Of a stretch of DNA of 64,000 nt, positions 1 through 9,877 are shown piece after piece (within the stretch, counting starts at the first letter, position 1; each line of letters starts with the position of its first letter). The position numbers and the translations under genes are program-made. This stretch comes from Castanea sativa. Lineage: Eukaryota > Streptophyta > Magnoliopsida > Fagales > Fagaceae. Where the stretch lies: NCBI RefSeq assembly GCF_040712315.1, contig NC_134017.1:1952001-2016000 (forward strand), read 5' to 3'. The notes beneath the pieces were generated by a model that had not been told where the DNA came from, ran no database searches, and saw only the letters and a program-made list of their open reading frames with translations.

Positions 1-941
1 ACTCCACACACTTTGTGAGTGATGGCACGTGTGGAAATCGTTTCGCGTCCCAGAAGATGCCACTCGGCGGTTTTATTTTCAAAAACGCGCGCATTTATTA
101 CTGCAAGTTACACTTTGTCCCCCACGTTCAACGGCGAGATGGGCATCCAACGGCTCTCGTTACTCCACGAAAATTTGGGCGGGACAAATATAATTTCGAG
201 GCCGCTTTTCCGCACGCTGCGACGCTTCGGGAACCTGCGCCTTCATTTAATTCCCCAGGGGTTAATCCCATCAAAACATCAGCCATCATACTTTACCTGC
301 AGAAAACCGTGGGAATTTGCACACCTTCAACTTTGTAAGTTCTTGTTTCTTCTATTCTTAACCTTTTCTCCTCGGTCCTTGTCCTCGGCTGTCACTATAA
401 GCATTCTCCCTCTTAGAGTTTAATCTTTCGTTCCTCTGTAATGGGAAGATTCACGTGTCTAGTTGATACCGCCGCTGGGATGGAAGGTTTTAAGGCCAAG
501 TACCGTATTCCCAGCGACGTAGGTCTAGAATATTGTCCGGCGGAAGCCATCGCCGATTCTAGGAAAGAGGGAGAGGTTATCATCCCAATGATAGCCTTTA
601 TAGAGGGTGGAATGACCCTCCCAATGAAACCTATAACTAGGGAGTACCTTCGCAACCACCGGTTGTGTCCCGATCAGTGCCTCCCAAACGTTTTTAGAGT
701 TTTGGGTAGCGTCGATGCTCTAAACGAGCAAATGGGTCTAAACCTCTCCTGGCATGATGTCGTTTTTCTATACGAGTCCCATAAACTCTCCAATGTAGGT
801 TACTACATTAAGTCCCGTTCTAGTGTCGTTAGGTTAATCTCCTGTCTGCCCAAATCCAACAAAGGCATGAAGGACGACCACCTGATCGTCTCTGGGAACT
901 GGCACGACGGCCTCCACTGCCCAGTTGAGTGGGGGGACCAG

Positions 942-1080
942 GTACGATGCCATAGGATTAATCTCCCCACAACACAACTTCCCCTAACACACACAAAAAT
1001 GAGTATTCATAATTACTTAAACTTATTACATATCTGTGTGAATCTGATCAGGCTTGTTTGTTTTGACGTCTTTTTTGCAG
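942..1080 (+). other. Intron 1 of aORF copy 1
   Basis: Donor CAG|GTACGA and acceptor TTTTTTGCAG|ATAAGC. The other copy has CAG|GTGCGA and TTTGCAG|ATAAGC with a 142-bp intron (139 bp here). In the frame of the other copy, joining exon bases G and AT makes an Asp codon and links WGDP to DKQHVRP without a shift. Copy 1 has lost one base just before the donor, which is why its unspliced frame happens to stay open through the intron. Confidence 0.7.
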
Positions 1081-2084
1081 ATAAGCAACACGTGCGCCCT
1101 CGTTTGAGTCACTGTAACATCGCAGACCTAAACCGAGTACTTCGCTCCGAGGTGTTCGTTAACGAAGACTTACAACTCAGGGCTGCTCATCTCATTCTGG
1201 GGTACACTCCCATATCCTCGGACTTCCAGGAGATAGAGAACGCCATAATTGCGGGTGACCGAAGACGAAGGAGAATAAACGTAGCCCGGCCCCACTTTTT
1301 GGACGACCGCGAGCTCCCTGATGCCCCTCACACCGTTTTGTACAACCAACTCATAGCGGCAATTCCCCTCGCCGTGCACTCTCAGGCAACTATTATTCCA
1401 GAAGAGCAGGTGTCTTCTTCACATACACTAGACGAAGAGATAGATCAATTCCATTTTGAAGACACCGAGAGACCTCGAGGGAATCAGTTCGTCGTACTTT
1501 CCGATGAGGAGGAAGAAGCCACCGAGGCCTCTGGAATTGCAGGGTTTGTAGTTGCCTTACTCGAGGATGAATCTGAGGAAGATATGGGCAGGATGAAGGG
1601 TCTCCTTACCAATAGAGCTGCGAAGGTTATGGAGAAAAAGACGGGGACGTCCTAAGTTCCCCCATCTTTGCCACCTCCCCCTCCTCCAGCTGAGCCAAAA
1701 CTTCCAGCCGAGGATCCCAAGAAGAAGAGAAAGGGGGATATTGAGGGGACGATCAGTAAGGACCCCAAGAAACCACGACAACAACTCCCACCGGTTCAGC
1801 AGCAGAAGCTGGACAAAGGCAAGGGTAGGGCCCGCTCTGTTGAAAGCGGGGAAATCAGGGACGAGGCCGAAGTGCGCCGAGCACCGACCACCTGGTCCCC
1901 CGACTTAAGATTAGATGGCGCACCCATCTCCTGCCAATCCAGTATAAGGGCAGTTCAACAAGGCCATGCCCATCACTTGGCCGAAGTGTTGGAGCGCCCT
2001 CTTCTGTTGCCCAAGGACATGGAGACCTTGGAAAAAATAAGCCAGCCACAACTATTCCTCTCTTTAAAAAGGGATTTAGCACTG

Positions 2085-2173
2085 GTAAGTTTACCCCTTT
2101 TTAGGAAGATTCCACTTTTAACACTATTCATAAGTTTGTTTACTATTCCTGATTCCATCACACTTTGTTACAG
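2085..2173 (+). other. Intron 2 of aORF copy 1
   Basis: Consensus donor CTG|GTAAGT and acceptor TTGTTACAG|GCC. Removing 89 bp joins the frames as RDLAL-AIQEVF. The other copy has the same junction with a 78-bp intron at 31323-31400. The intron is short and T-rich, as usual in plants. Confidence 0.8.
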
Positions 2174-2980
2174 GCCATTCAGGAGGTCTTTGTAGCCGAG
2201 AAATTTATAGAAGACACTCGGAAGAAGGCCAGGACTGAGCTGGAGATTAGGCTGGAGACAGAGAAGTCCTTGGGCACAGCTCTTGCTGAGAATGAAAAGC
2301 TTACCTCGGAGGTGGCTGAGCTGAGGAGAGAGAAAAATGGGGTCGAGTCAAACTTGAAGACTATGAAGACCCAGATAGAAGGGCAACGCAAGCTCCTTCG
2401 CGAAAAAGATGATGAGCTCGCCCGAGTCCAACAAGAACGCTCGGATTTGGAAAAAGAACTTGCGCTGATGAAGGAAGAAGCCAGCTCATTCCAACTCTCT
2501 TTACAAGCTGCCAAGCAGGCGAGTTTCGAGGAAGGGGTAGCAACCACCGAGGAGCAACTGACAGAGGACTTCGCGGCCTTGTGCCGGGAGTATTGTCAGA
2601 AAGTCTGGGGGGAAGCTTTAAACGTAGCAGGAGTTCCTCCATCTTCGGACCTGAGGAAGTCCAAGAACGTTTGGCTTCCCCTGGAGATACAGGAGATTGA
2701 AGAGGCTCCTGCTGCTAATCCTACCCCTGAGACAACTCTTCCTGCTCTTCCTCCCATGGTCCCGAAGCTAATTCCAGATCCTACAGAACCTTCGGGTTCC
2801 AATAAAGACAAGGAAGGAGGCGGAGATGCCGAGAAGGGCCTTAGCCAAGCCATGGAATCCAATGTCCCTCCAACGAAAGTAGCAGACAAAGGAAAAAAGG
2901 TTCTGTCTCCTTTTGAGTTGGAGCTGAAAGAGACAGAGGGAACCAACACTTCTCAGCAAGATCCTCCTCCAAAAGCTTAG

Positions 2981-3499
2981 GACCTAGCTTAGGGCTTCTC
3001 TTTCTCCATGTTCAGCCTTTATATGTAATGCATGTCCAAATGATTAATGAAGAACAACTTTATTTGATTTTCACTCGTGTTGCATCTGTTTTTACTTTAT
3101 TCTTTTTATACTTATCGCAAAAGTTTCCCATTAATACATAGCAAAAGTTTCTCAGAGTAAACAAATCTAACTCCAAGGATTGCACAATCATAACTTCCAC
3201 ATAATCATGCGCATGTTATTAAAGACTTAACAGAAGGTGACATGTTTAAGATATTTAAACAATGCCTTGATTAAAAAGAAGAAAAGACCTCATATAACGA
3301 TCAAACCCTTGTAATGTATAGCACCGTTTCTAGTAGGATGTAAGATTCGAGGACCATTCCTTATATAAATTTGCTTAACGTTTAAAGATATAGAACTTAA
3401 GATCCGAGAACAAGACTTAACTTTAATCCAGTTTGCAATCCGAGAACAAGACTTAACAAAGTTGATGTTTTAATTACTTAGATCAGTAACTTCTAATGT
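2981..3499. other. Spacer between aORF and 151-bp array, copy 1
   Basis: AT-rich non-coding part of the retroelement, homologous to about 30010-30504 of the second copy. It holds degenerate pieces of the array motifs (for example the AAGATCCGAG family) but no ORF. Because pol and aORF converge here, it probably contains the 3' ends of both transcripts; no poly(A) signal was pinned down. Confidence 0.5.
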
Positions 3500-5030
3500 T
3501 AATTTCCCCAAAGTAGGAGGTCCGAAGACCCGACATAACTAAGGTTCTGTTTAAACAATGCCTTGGTTAAAAAAAAGAGAGACCTCATATAATGATTAAA
3601 ACCTTATAATGTGTAGCATTGTTTTTAGTAGGATGTAAGATCCGAGGACCATTCCTTATATAAATTTGTTTAACGTTTAAAGATATAGAACTTAAGATCC
3701 GAGTTAATGACCAGTAAGGCACTAATTTCCAGGCGCAATAAGAAATTAACTTTAATCAAGTTTGTGGTCCGAGGACAAGACTTAAACAATTTCCCATTGG
3801 TTCTTAAGATCAATAAGTTTAAATGTCAATTTGTCCAAAGTAGGAGGTCCAAGGACCCGGCATAACCAAGGTTCTGTTTAACAAATGACAAGACATCAAT
3901 TTCCACAAGGTTTGTGGTCCGAAGACTGCACTTAACCAAGTTTCTGTTTGATTCTTAAGAACAGTAACTTCAAATGTTAATTTCCCCAAAGTAGGAGGTC
4001 CAAAGACCCGGCATAACTAAGGTTCTGTTTAACAAATGACAAGACATCAATTTCCACAAGGTTTGTGGTCCGAGGACTGCACTTAACCAAGTTTCTGTTT
4101 GATTCTTAAGAACAGTAACTTCAAATGTTAATTTCCCCAAAGTAGGAGGTCCGAAGACCCGGCATAACTAAGGTTCTGTTTAACAAATGACAAGACATCA
4201 ATTTCCACAAGCTTTATGGTCCGAGGACTGCACTTAACCAAGTTTCTGTTTGATTCTTAAGAACAGTAACTTCAAATGTTAATTTCCCCAAAGTAGGAGG
4301 TCCGAAGACCCGGCATAACTAAGGTTCTGTTTAACAAATGACAAGACATCAATTTCCACAAGGTTTGTGGTCCGAGGACTGCACTTAACCAAGTTTCTGT
4401 TTGATTCTTAAGAACAGTAATTTCAAATGTTAATTTCCCCAAAGTAGGAGGTCCGAAGACCCGGCATAACTAAGGTTCTGTTTAACAAATGACAAGACAT
4501 CAATTTCCACAAGGTTTGTGGTCTGAGGACTGCACTTAACCAAGTTTCTGTTTGATTCTTAAGAACAGTAACTTCAAATGTTAATTTTCCCAAAGTAGGA
4601 GGCCCGAAGACCCGGCATAACTAAGGTTCTGTTTAACAAATGACAAGACATCAATTTCCACAAGGTTTGTGGTCCGAGGACTGCACTTAACCAAGTTTCT
4701 GTTTGATTCTTAAGAACAGTAACTTCAATTGTTAATTTCCCCAAAGTAGAAGGTCGGAAGACCCGGCATAACTAAGGTTCTGTTTAACAAATGACAAGAC
4801 ATCAATTTCCACAAGGTTTGTGATCCGAGGACTGCACTTAACCAAGTTTCTGTTTGATTCTTAAGAACAGCAACTTCAAATGTTAATTTTCCCAAAGTAG
4901 GAGGCCCGAAGACCCGCCATAACTAAGGTTCTGTTTAACAAATGACAAGACATCAATTTCCACAAGGTTTGTGGTCCGAGGACTGCACTTAACCAAGTTT
5001 CTGTTTGATTCTTAAGAACAGTAACTTCAT
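3500..5030. repeat. Tandem array of 151-bp units in retroelement copy 1
   Basis: The marker ACAAATGACAAGACATC recurs at 3881, 4032, 4183, 4334, 4485, 4636, 4787 and 4938, an exact 151-bp spacing. The stretch 3500-3880 holds more diverged or partial units. Each unit carries two related motifs, GTCCGAGGAC and GTCCGAAGACC. The array lies between the 3' end of pol and the 3' end of the convergent aORF. The second element has its own array at 28900-30010. Confidence 0.95.
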
Positions 5031-5082
5031 GCGTCAGAAGCACTCATAACTTTGAAATGTTCACTGACAAAAGCACATTTTA

Positions 5083-8000
5083 TTAATAATAATATTTTCT
5101 AAGATTATTTACATTCCATGGGCGTGGTACAATTCTTTCATCTAGGTCAGCTAGCCGATATGACCCTATACCTGCTACTGAAACAATGCGATAGGGGCCT
5201 TCCCAGTTGGGTCCTAATTTACCCCAAGCTGGGTTCTTAGAGGTGCCCACAACTTTTCTTAGTACGAGATCACCAGGTGCAAGTGGCCTTAGCCTCACAT
5301 GGGCGTCATATCCCCGTTTTAGCTTCTGTTGATAATAAGCCATTTGGACCATTGCTGCCTCGCGCCGTTCCTCAAGCAAATCTAGGCCTTTCTCCAGGAG
5401 TCCCGCGTTATTCTCTGGATTGAAAGAGCTCGTCTTTAGGGTGGGAAAACCATATTCCAGAGGTATCACCGCCTCGGCTCCATAAGTCATAGAGAATGGC
5501 GTTTCTCCAGTGGACTTGCGCGGTGTGGTCCGATACGTCCACAGAACATGAGGGAGCTCTTCTACCCATCTGCCTTTCGCATCATCCAACCTTTTCTTCA
5601 GCCCACTGACAATGACTTTGTTAACGGCCGCGGCTTGCCCATTTCCTCGAGGATAAGCTGGGGTGGAATATCTATTTATGATACCCATGTCACCACAATA
5701 CTTCCTAAAAGCCTTACTGTCGAACTGAACACCATTGTCTGAGATGAGTGTGTGTGGTATACCGAATCTAGTAACGATGTTTTTCCAGACAAACTTCTTG
5801 GAGTCAACATCTCTTATATTTGCTAAGGGCTCGGCCTCAACCCATTTAGTGAAATAGTCTATTCCCACGAGAAGCCATCTTTTATTACCTGTTGCCCTCG
5901 GAAATGGTCCAACTATGTCTAGTCCCCACTGTGCGAAGGGCCAAGGACTGGAAAGGGGGTTAAGAACTCCTCCAAGTTGGTGAATATTAGGAGCAAACCT
6001 CTGACACTGATCACATTTCCTGGCATAGTCTTGGGCCTCTCTTTGCATATTGGGCCACCAATAACCCTGAGTCAGAGCTCTGTGGGCTAAGGATCTTCCC
6101 CTAGTGTGGCTGCCACAAATCCCTTCATGCAATTCTTCTAGAAGCCCTTCCGTTGAATCAGGGTGTACACACAACAAGTACGGTCCTAAAAAGGATCGTT
6201 TGTACAGTTTCTGGTCCTCGGACAACCAGAAACGTGGCGCCTTTCGGCGTATCTTATTTGCTTCAGATTTGTCCCCAGGAAGGACATCATTCCTAAGAAA
6301 AGATATGACCGGGTCGATCCAACTAGGTCCAGGCCTTATTAGATGGATGCGAGGCGCGTTAGTAACGACAAGAGAGGGTTCTAGTAAATCCTCAACGAGG
6401 ATAACCCTAGGAAAACCTTGAGCCGAGGACGTTGCCAGTGTGGCTAAGGAGTCTGCATGGGTGTTTCCGCTCCGAGAGATATGGGTTAAGGCGAAGGAGT
6501 CAAATTCAGTTTGCTGGTGCTTGATCTGGGCCAAATATTCCTGCATCCTTGGATCTCTAGCCTCCATGGTTCCCGTGACCTGGCCGACCACCAGTTGAGA
6601 GTCCGAGAAGATATGGATTTCCTTTCCACCCATTCTACGCACCATTTTCATGCCTACCAAGACCGCTTCGTATTCGGCCTCATTGTTAGTAGCCGAGAAC
6701 GCCAATCTCAAAGATTTTTCGAAGACAATTCCCTCAGGGGACGTTAGGACAAGTCCAACACCAGATCCTCTCTGATTAGACGCCCCATCCACATACACTT
6801 GCCAAATCGGAGGCATGACAGCTGTAATAACACCAACTGATTTTTCATCCATGTGTGCTTCTTTTAGAGTTTCTTCCAGTAATGGCTCGGCAAATTCCGC
6901 CACCAAGTCAGCGAGGACCTGGCCCTTCACCGAGGTGCGAGGCTTGTATTTAACATCAAAAGCCCCCAGGATGGTCCCCCACTTTGCTATCCTTCCTGAG
7001 TAGTCGGCGCTACGCAGCACTGCCTTGAGGGGCAATTGGGTCAGAACAACCACTGTGTGGGACTGAAAATAATGGGGAAGCTTTCGCGTGGCATGAACCA
7101 CGACCAGGAGCACTTTCTCTAAGGGTTGATAACGCACCTCGGCATCACCCAAAGACTTACTAACGTAATATACCGGTCTTTGCACCCCGTTATCATCTCT
7201 TATTAGGACCAGGCTGACCGCGTGGACGGCCACTGCCAGGTAAGCAAACAAAATCTCATGTGCCTCCGAACGAGACAAAATGGGTGGCCGAGAAAGATAT
7301 TGCTTGAGCTGTTGAAAAGCTAACTCGCAGTCCTCGGTCCATTGAAACCCTTTCCACTTATTCAACAGTTGGAAGAAAGGACGACATCGGTCAGCTGACC
7401 GAGATATGAACCTATTCAAGGCGGCAATCATTCCCGTTAACTTTTGAATTTCTTTTGGGTTGCGAGGAGGCTGCAAGTCCTGAATAGCCTTGACCTGCAC
7501 CGGGTTTACTTCTATGCCTCTATGAGTAATCATGTATCCCAAGAACTTTCCAGACCCCACGCCGAAAGAACACTTTGAGGCGTTGAGGCGCAACTTGTAC
7601 TTTCTCAGTATCTGAAAAGTGTCGGCCAAATCTTTCACGTGTGAGGGTATTGTTTTGCTTTTCACCACCATATCGTCAACATATACTTCAATGGTTTTCC
7701 CCATTTGCTGTTCGAACATTCTGGTCATCATCCTTTGATAGGTAGCCCCAGCATTCTTCAAGCCGAATGGCATGACCTTATAATGATAATTCCCCGTTGG
7801 TGTAATAAAGGCAGTCTTCTCCTGATCCTCCAATGCCAAGGGAATCTGGTGATAACCCTGGAAGGCGTCCAAAAAACTCATCCGAGGATGTCCGACAGTG
7901 GCATCCACCAGTTGATCAATACGTGGCATTGGGAACGAATCTTTAGGACAGGCCTTGTTTAGATCAGTAAAGTCCACATATACCCTCCACGTTCCATTTT

Positions 8001-8391
8001 TCTTTTTAACGACAACTGTATGGGCCAACCACTCGGGGTAGAAAACTTCTTTGATAGCCCCAGCCCTCTTGAGTTTAAGCACCTCTTCCTTCACAGCCTC
8101 AGAATGTTCTCTGGAAGAGCGCCGAGGTGGCTGTCTTCTCGGAATAATAGCTGGGTTGACATTTAAGTGATGACAAATGAAGCCCGGATCCACGCCTGGA
8201 GCTTCATAAGGATCCCACGCAAAAACATCAACATTGTCCTTCAAGAATTCTAACAATTCCATCTTCTCTTGGTGTGGCAAAAGTACACCGACTTGGAAGA
8301 ATCTCTCTAGGTCATCGGCTACCGGAAACTTCTCTAACCCCTCGCAATGTGTCTCATCTCCTGTCACCATTCCAGATGAATCAAGAGCCAT
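5083..8391 (-). CDS. Retrotransposon pol: RT, two RNase H domains, integrase (copy 1)
   Basis: Open 1102-residue frame. Residues 100-330 are the reverse transcriptase, with FLDAFQGYHQI (about 173-183) and the YVDD active site at 237-240. Residues 370-460 are the RT-linked, degenerate RNase H. Residues 530-660 are a second RNase H of the RVT_3 type with VDGA, NNEAEYEA, FSDSQL and THADSLA, giving the D-E-D-D set. Residues 753-797 are the HHCC zinc-binding part of integrase, followed by the integrase core with D825 and D885. The expected catalytic Glu, 35 residues after D885, is Ala at 921 (codon 5629-5631; GCG here, GAG in copy 2), so integration activity is probably lost. The frame is preceded in frame by a single UAG that separates it from protease; the ATG at 8391 is absent from copy 2 and is not necessarily used. 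Confidence 0.95.
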   Translation of the reverse strand: MALDSSGMVTGDETHCEGLEKFPVADDLERFFQVGVLLPHQEKMELLEFLKDNVDVFAWDPYEAPGVDPGFICHHLNVNPAIIPRRQPPRRSSREHSEAVKEEVLKLKRAGAIKEVFYPEWLAHTVVVKKKNGTWRVYVDFTDLNKACPKDSFPMPRIDQLVDATVGHPRMSFLDAFQGYHQIPLALEDQEKTAFITPTGNYHYKVMPFGLKNAGATYQRMMTRMFEQQMGKTIEVYVDDMVVKSKTIPSHVKDLADTFQILRKYKLRLNASKCSFGVGSGKFLGYMITHRGIEVNPVQVKAIQDLQPPRNPKEIQKLTGMIAALNRFISRSADRCRPFFQLLNKWKGFQWTEDCELAFQQLKQYLSRPPILSRSEAHEILFAYLAVAVHAVSLVLIRDDNGVQRPVYYVSKSLGDAEVRYQPLEKVLLVVVHATRKLPHYFQSHTVVVLTQLPLKAVLRSADYSGRIAKWGTILGAFDVKYKPRTSVKGQVLADLVAEFAEPLLEETLKEAHMDEKSVGVITAVMPPIWQVYVDGASNQRGSGVGLVLTSPEGIVFEKSLRLAFSATNNEAEYEAVLVGMKMVRRMGGKEIHIFSDSQLVVGQVTGTMEARDPRMQEYLAQIKHQQTEFDSFALTHISRSGNTHADSLATLATSSAQGFPRVILVEDLLEPSLVVTNAPRIHLIRPGPSWIDPVISFLRNDVLPGDKSEANKIRRKAPRFWLSEDQKLYKRSFLGPYLLCVHPDSTEGLLEELHEGICGSHTRGRSLAHRALTQGYWWPNMQREAQDYARKCDQCQRFAPNIHQLGGVLNPLSSPWPFAQWGLDIVGPFPRATGNKRWLLVGIDYFTKWVEAEPLANIRDVDSKKFVWKNIVTRFGIPHTLISDNGVQFDSKAFRKYCGDMGIINRYSTPAYPRGNGQAAAVNKVIVSGLKKRLDDAKGRWVEELPHVLWTYRTTPRKSTGETPFSMTYGAEAVIPLEYGFPTLKTSSFNPENNAGLLEKGLDLLEERREAAMVQMAYYQQKLKRGYDAHVRLRPLAPGDLVLRKVVGTSKNPAWGKLGPNWEGPYRIVSVAGIGSYRLADLDERIVPRPWNVNNLRKYYY

Positions 8392-8400
8392 TAACTGCTA
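8392..8400 (-). promoter_or_regulatory. Candidate leaky stop (UAG CAG UUA) between protease and RT, copy 1
   Basis: On the minus strand the protease frame ends in TAG followed by CAG TTA and continues in the same frame into pol. UAG-CARYYA is the well-known readthrough context of tobamovirus type. The same nine bases occur at the same place in copy 2 (25573-25581). The sequence shows the conservation; actual readthrough is inference. Confidence 0.6.
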
Positions 8401-8939
8401 TAAGTCTTTGGTGATCAAAGCCGAAGACTCGGCTTCTGTCTGATGCAGTACTGCAGCCGATATGCACTGCCTGGCTACCGATTGGCTGCCGAGGATTTCC
8501 TCAACACATTCCCCCGAGGGGAATTTAACTTTAACATGTAAAGTAGAGGAGACGGCTCCAAGCGCATGCAGCCAAGACCTGGCAAGGATGGCTGTATACG
8601 GAGAGTACGCATCAACCACGATGAAGTCCACCTCAACCGTTTCTCAGCCGGATTGAACGGGCAAACGGATCTGTCCCTTCGGCACAACGGCTCTCCCTTC
8701 AAAGCTGATAAGCGGTGAATCATAAGGAGTAAGGTCTTCCAACTTCAACCTTAACCCCTTAAATAGATCAGGGTACATGATATCTGCACCGCTGCCCTGA
8801 TCTATCATCACCCTTCTCACATCATAGTTCCCTATCCTGAGGGTGACCACAAGAGCATCGTCATGGGGCTGGATAGTCCCTACCTTATCCTCCTCGGAAA
8901 AATCTAAGACGGGCAAAGTGCCCTTCAACCTCTTCGGCC
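8398..8939 (-). pseudogene. Aspartic protease, downstream tandem copy with a nonsense codon
   Basis: This repeats the protease of 8940-9438 almost base for base, including the catalytic DQGSGAD motif. One C-to-G change turns a Ser codon (TCA) into TGA near 8651, so the frame breaks into 8644-8928 and 8398-8631. The second piece runs in frame into the UAG before pol. Because of the tandem duplication, the element carries two protease modules in series. Retroviral-type proteases act as dimers that cut Gag-Pol. Confidence 0.85.
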
Positions 8940-9438
8940 TGATGCAGTACTGCAGCCGATATGCACTGCCTGGCTACCGATTGGCTGCCGAGGATTTCCT
9001 CAGCACATTCCCCCGAGGGGAATTTAACTTTAACATGTAAAGTAGAGGAGACGGCTCCAAGCGCATGCAGCCAAGGCCTGGCAAGGATGGCTGTATACGG
9101 AGAGTACGCATCAACCACGATGAAGTCCACCTCAACCGTTTCTGAGCCGGATTGAACGGGCAAACGGATCTGTCCCTTCGGCACAACGGCTCTCCCTTCA
9201 AAGCTGATAAGCGGCGAATCATAAGGAGTAAGGTCTTCCAACTTCAACCTTAACCCCTTAAATAGATCAGGGTATATGATATCTGCACCGCTGCCCTGAT
9301 CTATCATCACCCTTCTCACATCATAGTTCCCTATCCTGAGGGTGACCACAAGAGCATCGTCATGGGGCTGGATAGTCCCTACCTTATCCTCCTCGGAAAA
9401 ATCTAAGACGGGCAAAGTGCCCTTCAACCTCTTCGGCC
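8441..9438 (-). repeat. 499-bp tandem duplication inside the protease region
   Basis: Units 8441-8939 and 8940-9438 are nearly identical with an offset of exactly 499 bp (both begin TGATGCAGTACTGCAGCCGA). Only a few substitutions were seen by eye, so the duplication is recent. As 499 is not a multiple of three, it shifts the frame at the junction. Copy 2 of the element (24950-25575) has a single unit, so the duplication is specific to this insertion. Confidence 0.95.
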
Positions 9439-9541
9439 TGTGACCCACATCCTCGGTCTGAGGATGGGAAACCGCCATCACCCTAGTGGGACCTGAGCCG
9501 GTCCTGCCAGGGGCAGCGAAGATAACATTAATTGTTCCCAA
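8885..9541 (-). pseudogene. Aspartic protease with preceding linker, upstream tandem copy (copy 1)
   Basis: Open 218-residue frame. It begins with the linker MGTINVIFAAPG, contains MIDQGSGAD (the D-x-G-S active site at about residue 80) and ends just past the 499-bp duplication junction in a frame-shifted tail. The module itself reads through without a stop, unlike the downstream copy. Gag, which should be fused in front, has been deleted. The unit would cleave Gag-Pol if it were still expressed as part of a polyprotein; here it is a relic. Confidence 0.8.
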
Positions 9542-9877
9542 TGCTGGCCGAGATGTATTGTTCCTCTGGTTATTTGAGCCAACTTGACTGACCTGCCCAG
9601 TGGGCTAACACAAGTGCTGCTTTAACTTTCCCTTACTGACGAGCTGCTCCACTGGCCGAGATGTATTGTTCCTTTGTGTTTTTATTGTTTGTTTCTGTTT
9701 GTACTTTGTACGCCATGGCCCATCTGTTTTTGTTTGGGTTTGCTCTTTTTATAATTGTTGCTGGGTAAAAGTTATAAATCTATAAATATATGAACTATAG
9801 TGCATATTTAAAATAAATAAATAAAGTAGACGTCATTCATTGACTCATGCATATAAATTTATTGTGATTATGTGTAC
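9542..9877 (-). other. Broken gag end of copy 1 and unassigned spacer
   Basis: 9542-9652 aligns with the C-terminal gag end of the complete element (about 24850-24950), with substitutions and small indels. Homology then stops, and CTGGCCGAGATGTATTGTTC from 9545 is repeated at about 9653, marking a rearrangement scar. From about 9680 to 9872 the sequence is T-rich and I recognise nothing in it. Confidence 0.6.

Larger units (their letters stand above)
441..2980 (+). pseudogene. Tat-element accessory ORF (aORF), spliced, coiled-coil protein, copy 1
   Basis: Convergent to pol. Exons inferred at 441-941, 1081-2084 and 2174-2980, with GT..AG introns that are also found in the copy at 30505-33042. 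The N-terminal part (starts MGRFTCLVDTAAG) resembles the plant-specific 'putative gypsy-type transposon' proteins. The middle is acidic (DEEEEATE) and proline-rich with a basic stretch (DPKKKRKGD, NLS-like). Exon 3 is a long heptad-like coiled coil (about residues 20-130 of the exon) followed by a Pro/Ser tail. Lesions: one base missing before the first donor (GACC here, GATCC in the other copy), and a local frameshift giving a stop at 1653-1655 that is compensated shortly after. The function of Tat aORFs is unknown. The start at 441 is supported by the same start in the other copy. Confidence 0.75.
1..9680 (-). mobile_element. Ty3/gypsy LTR retrotransposon, Tat lineage, copy 1 (truncated at both ends)
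   Basis: The reverse strand carries, in transcription order, a short gag/protease junction, a duplicated aspartic protease, an RT-RNase H-integrase ORF, a 151-bp repeat array and, convergent to them, an accessory ORF (aORF). This matches the layout of the complete copy at 22786-34297. The dual RNase H and the extra convergent ORF are hallmarks of the Tat clade (Ogre/Retand/Grande relatives). The left end of the window corresponds to a point about 70 bp inside the 3' LTR of the complete copy, so the 3' LTR probably lies just outside. Gag and the 5' LTR are missing: homology stops near 9652, and a 22-bp scrap of 9545-9567 is repeated at the break. The nearby LTR at 9878 is a separate solo LTR. 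Confidence 0.9.

Noticed and set aside
441..1655. One continuous 404-aa coding frame
   Set aside because: The frame runs through a conserved intron only because of a one-base loss before the donor; the other copy and the phase show the intron is real.
3881..5030. CRISPR-like array
   Set aside because: Units are 151 bp and contiguous without unique spacers, and the genome is eukaryotic.
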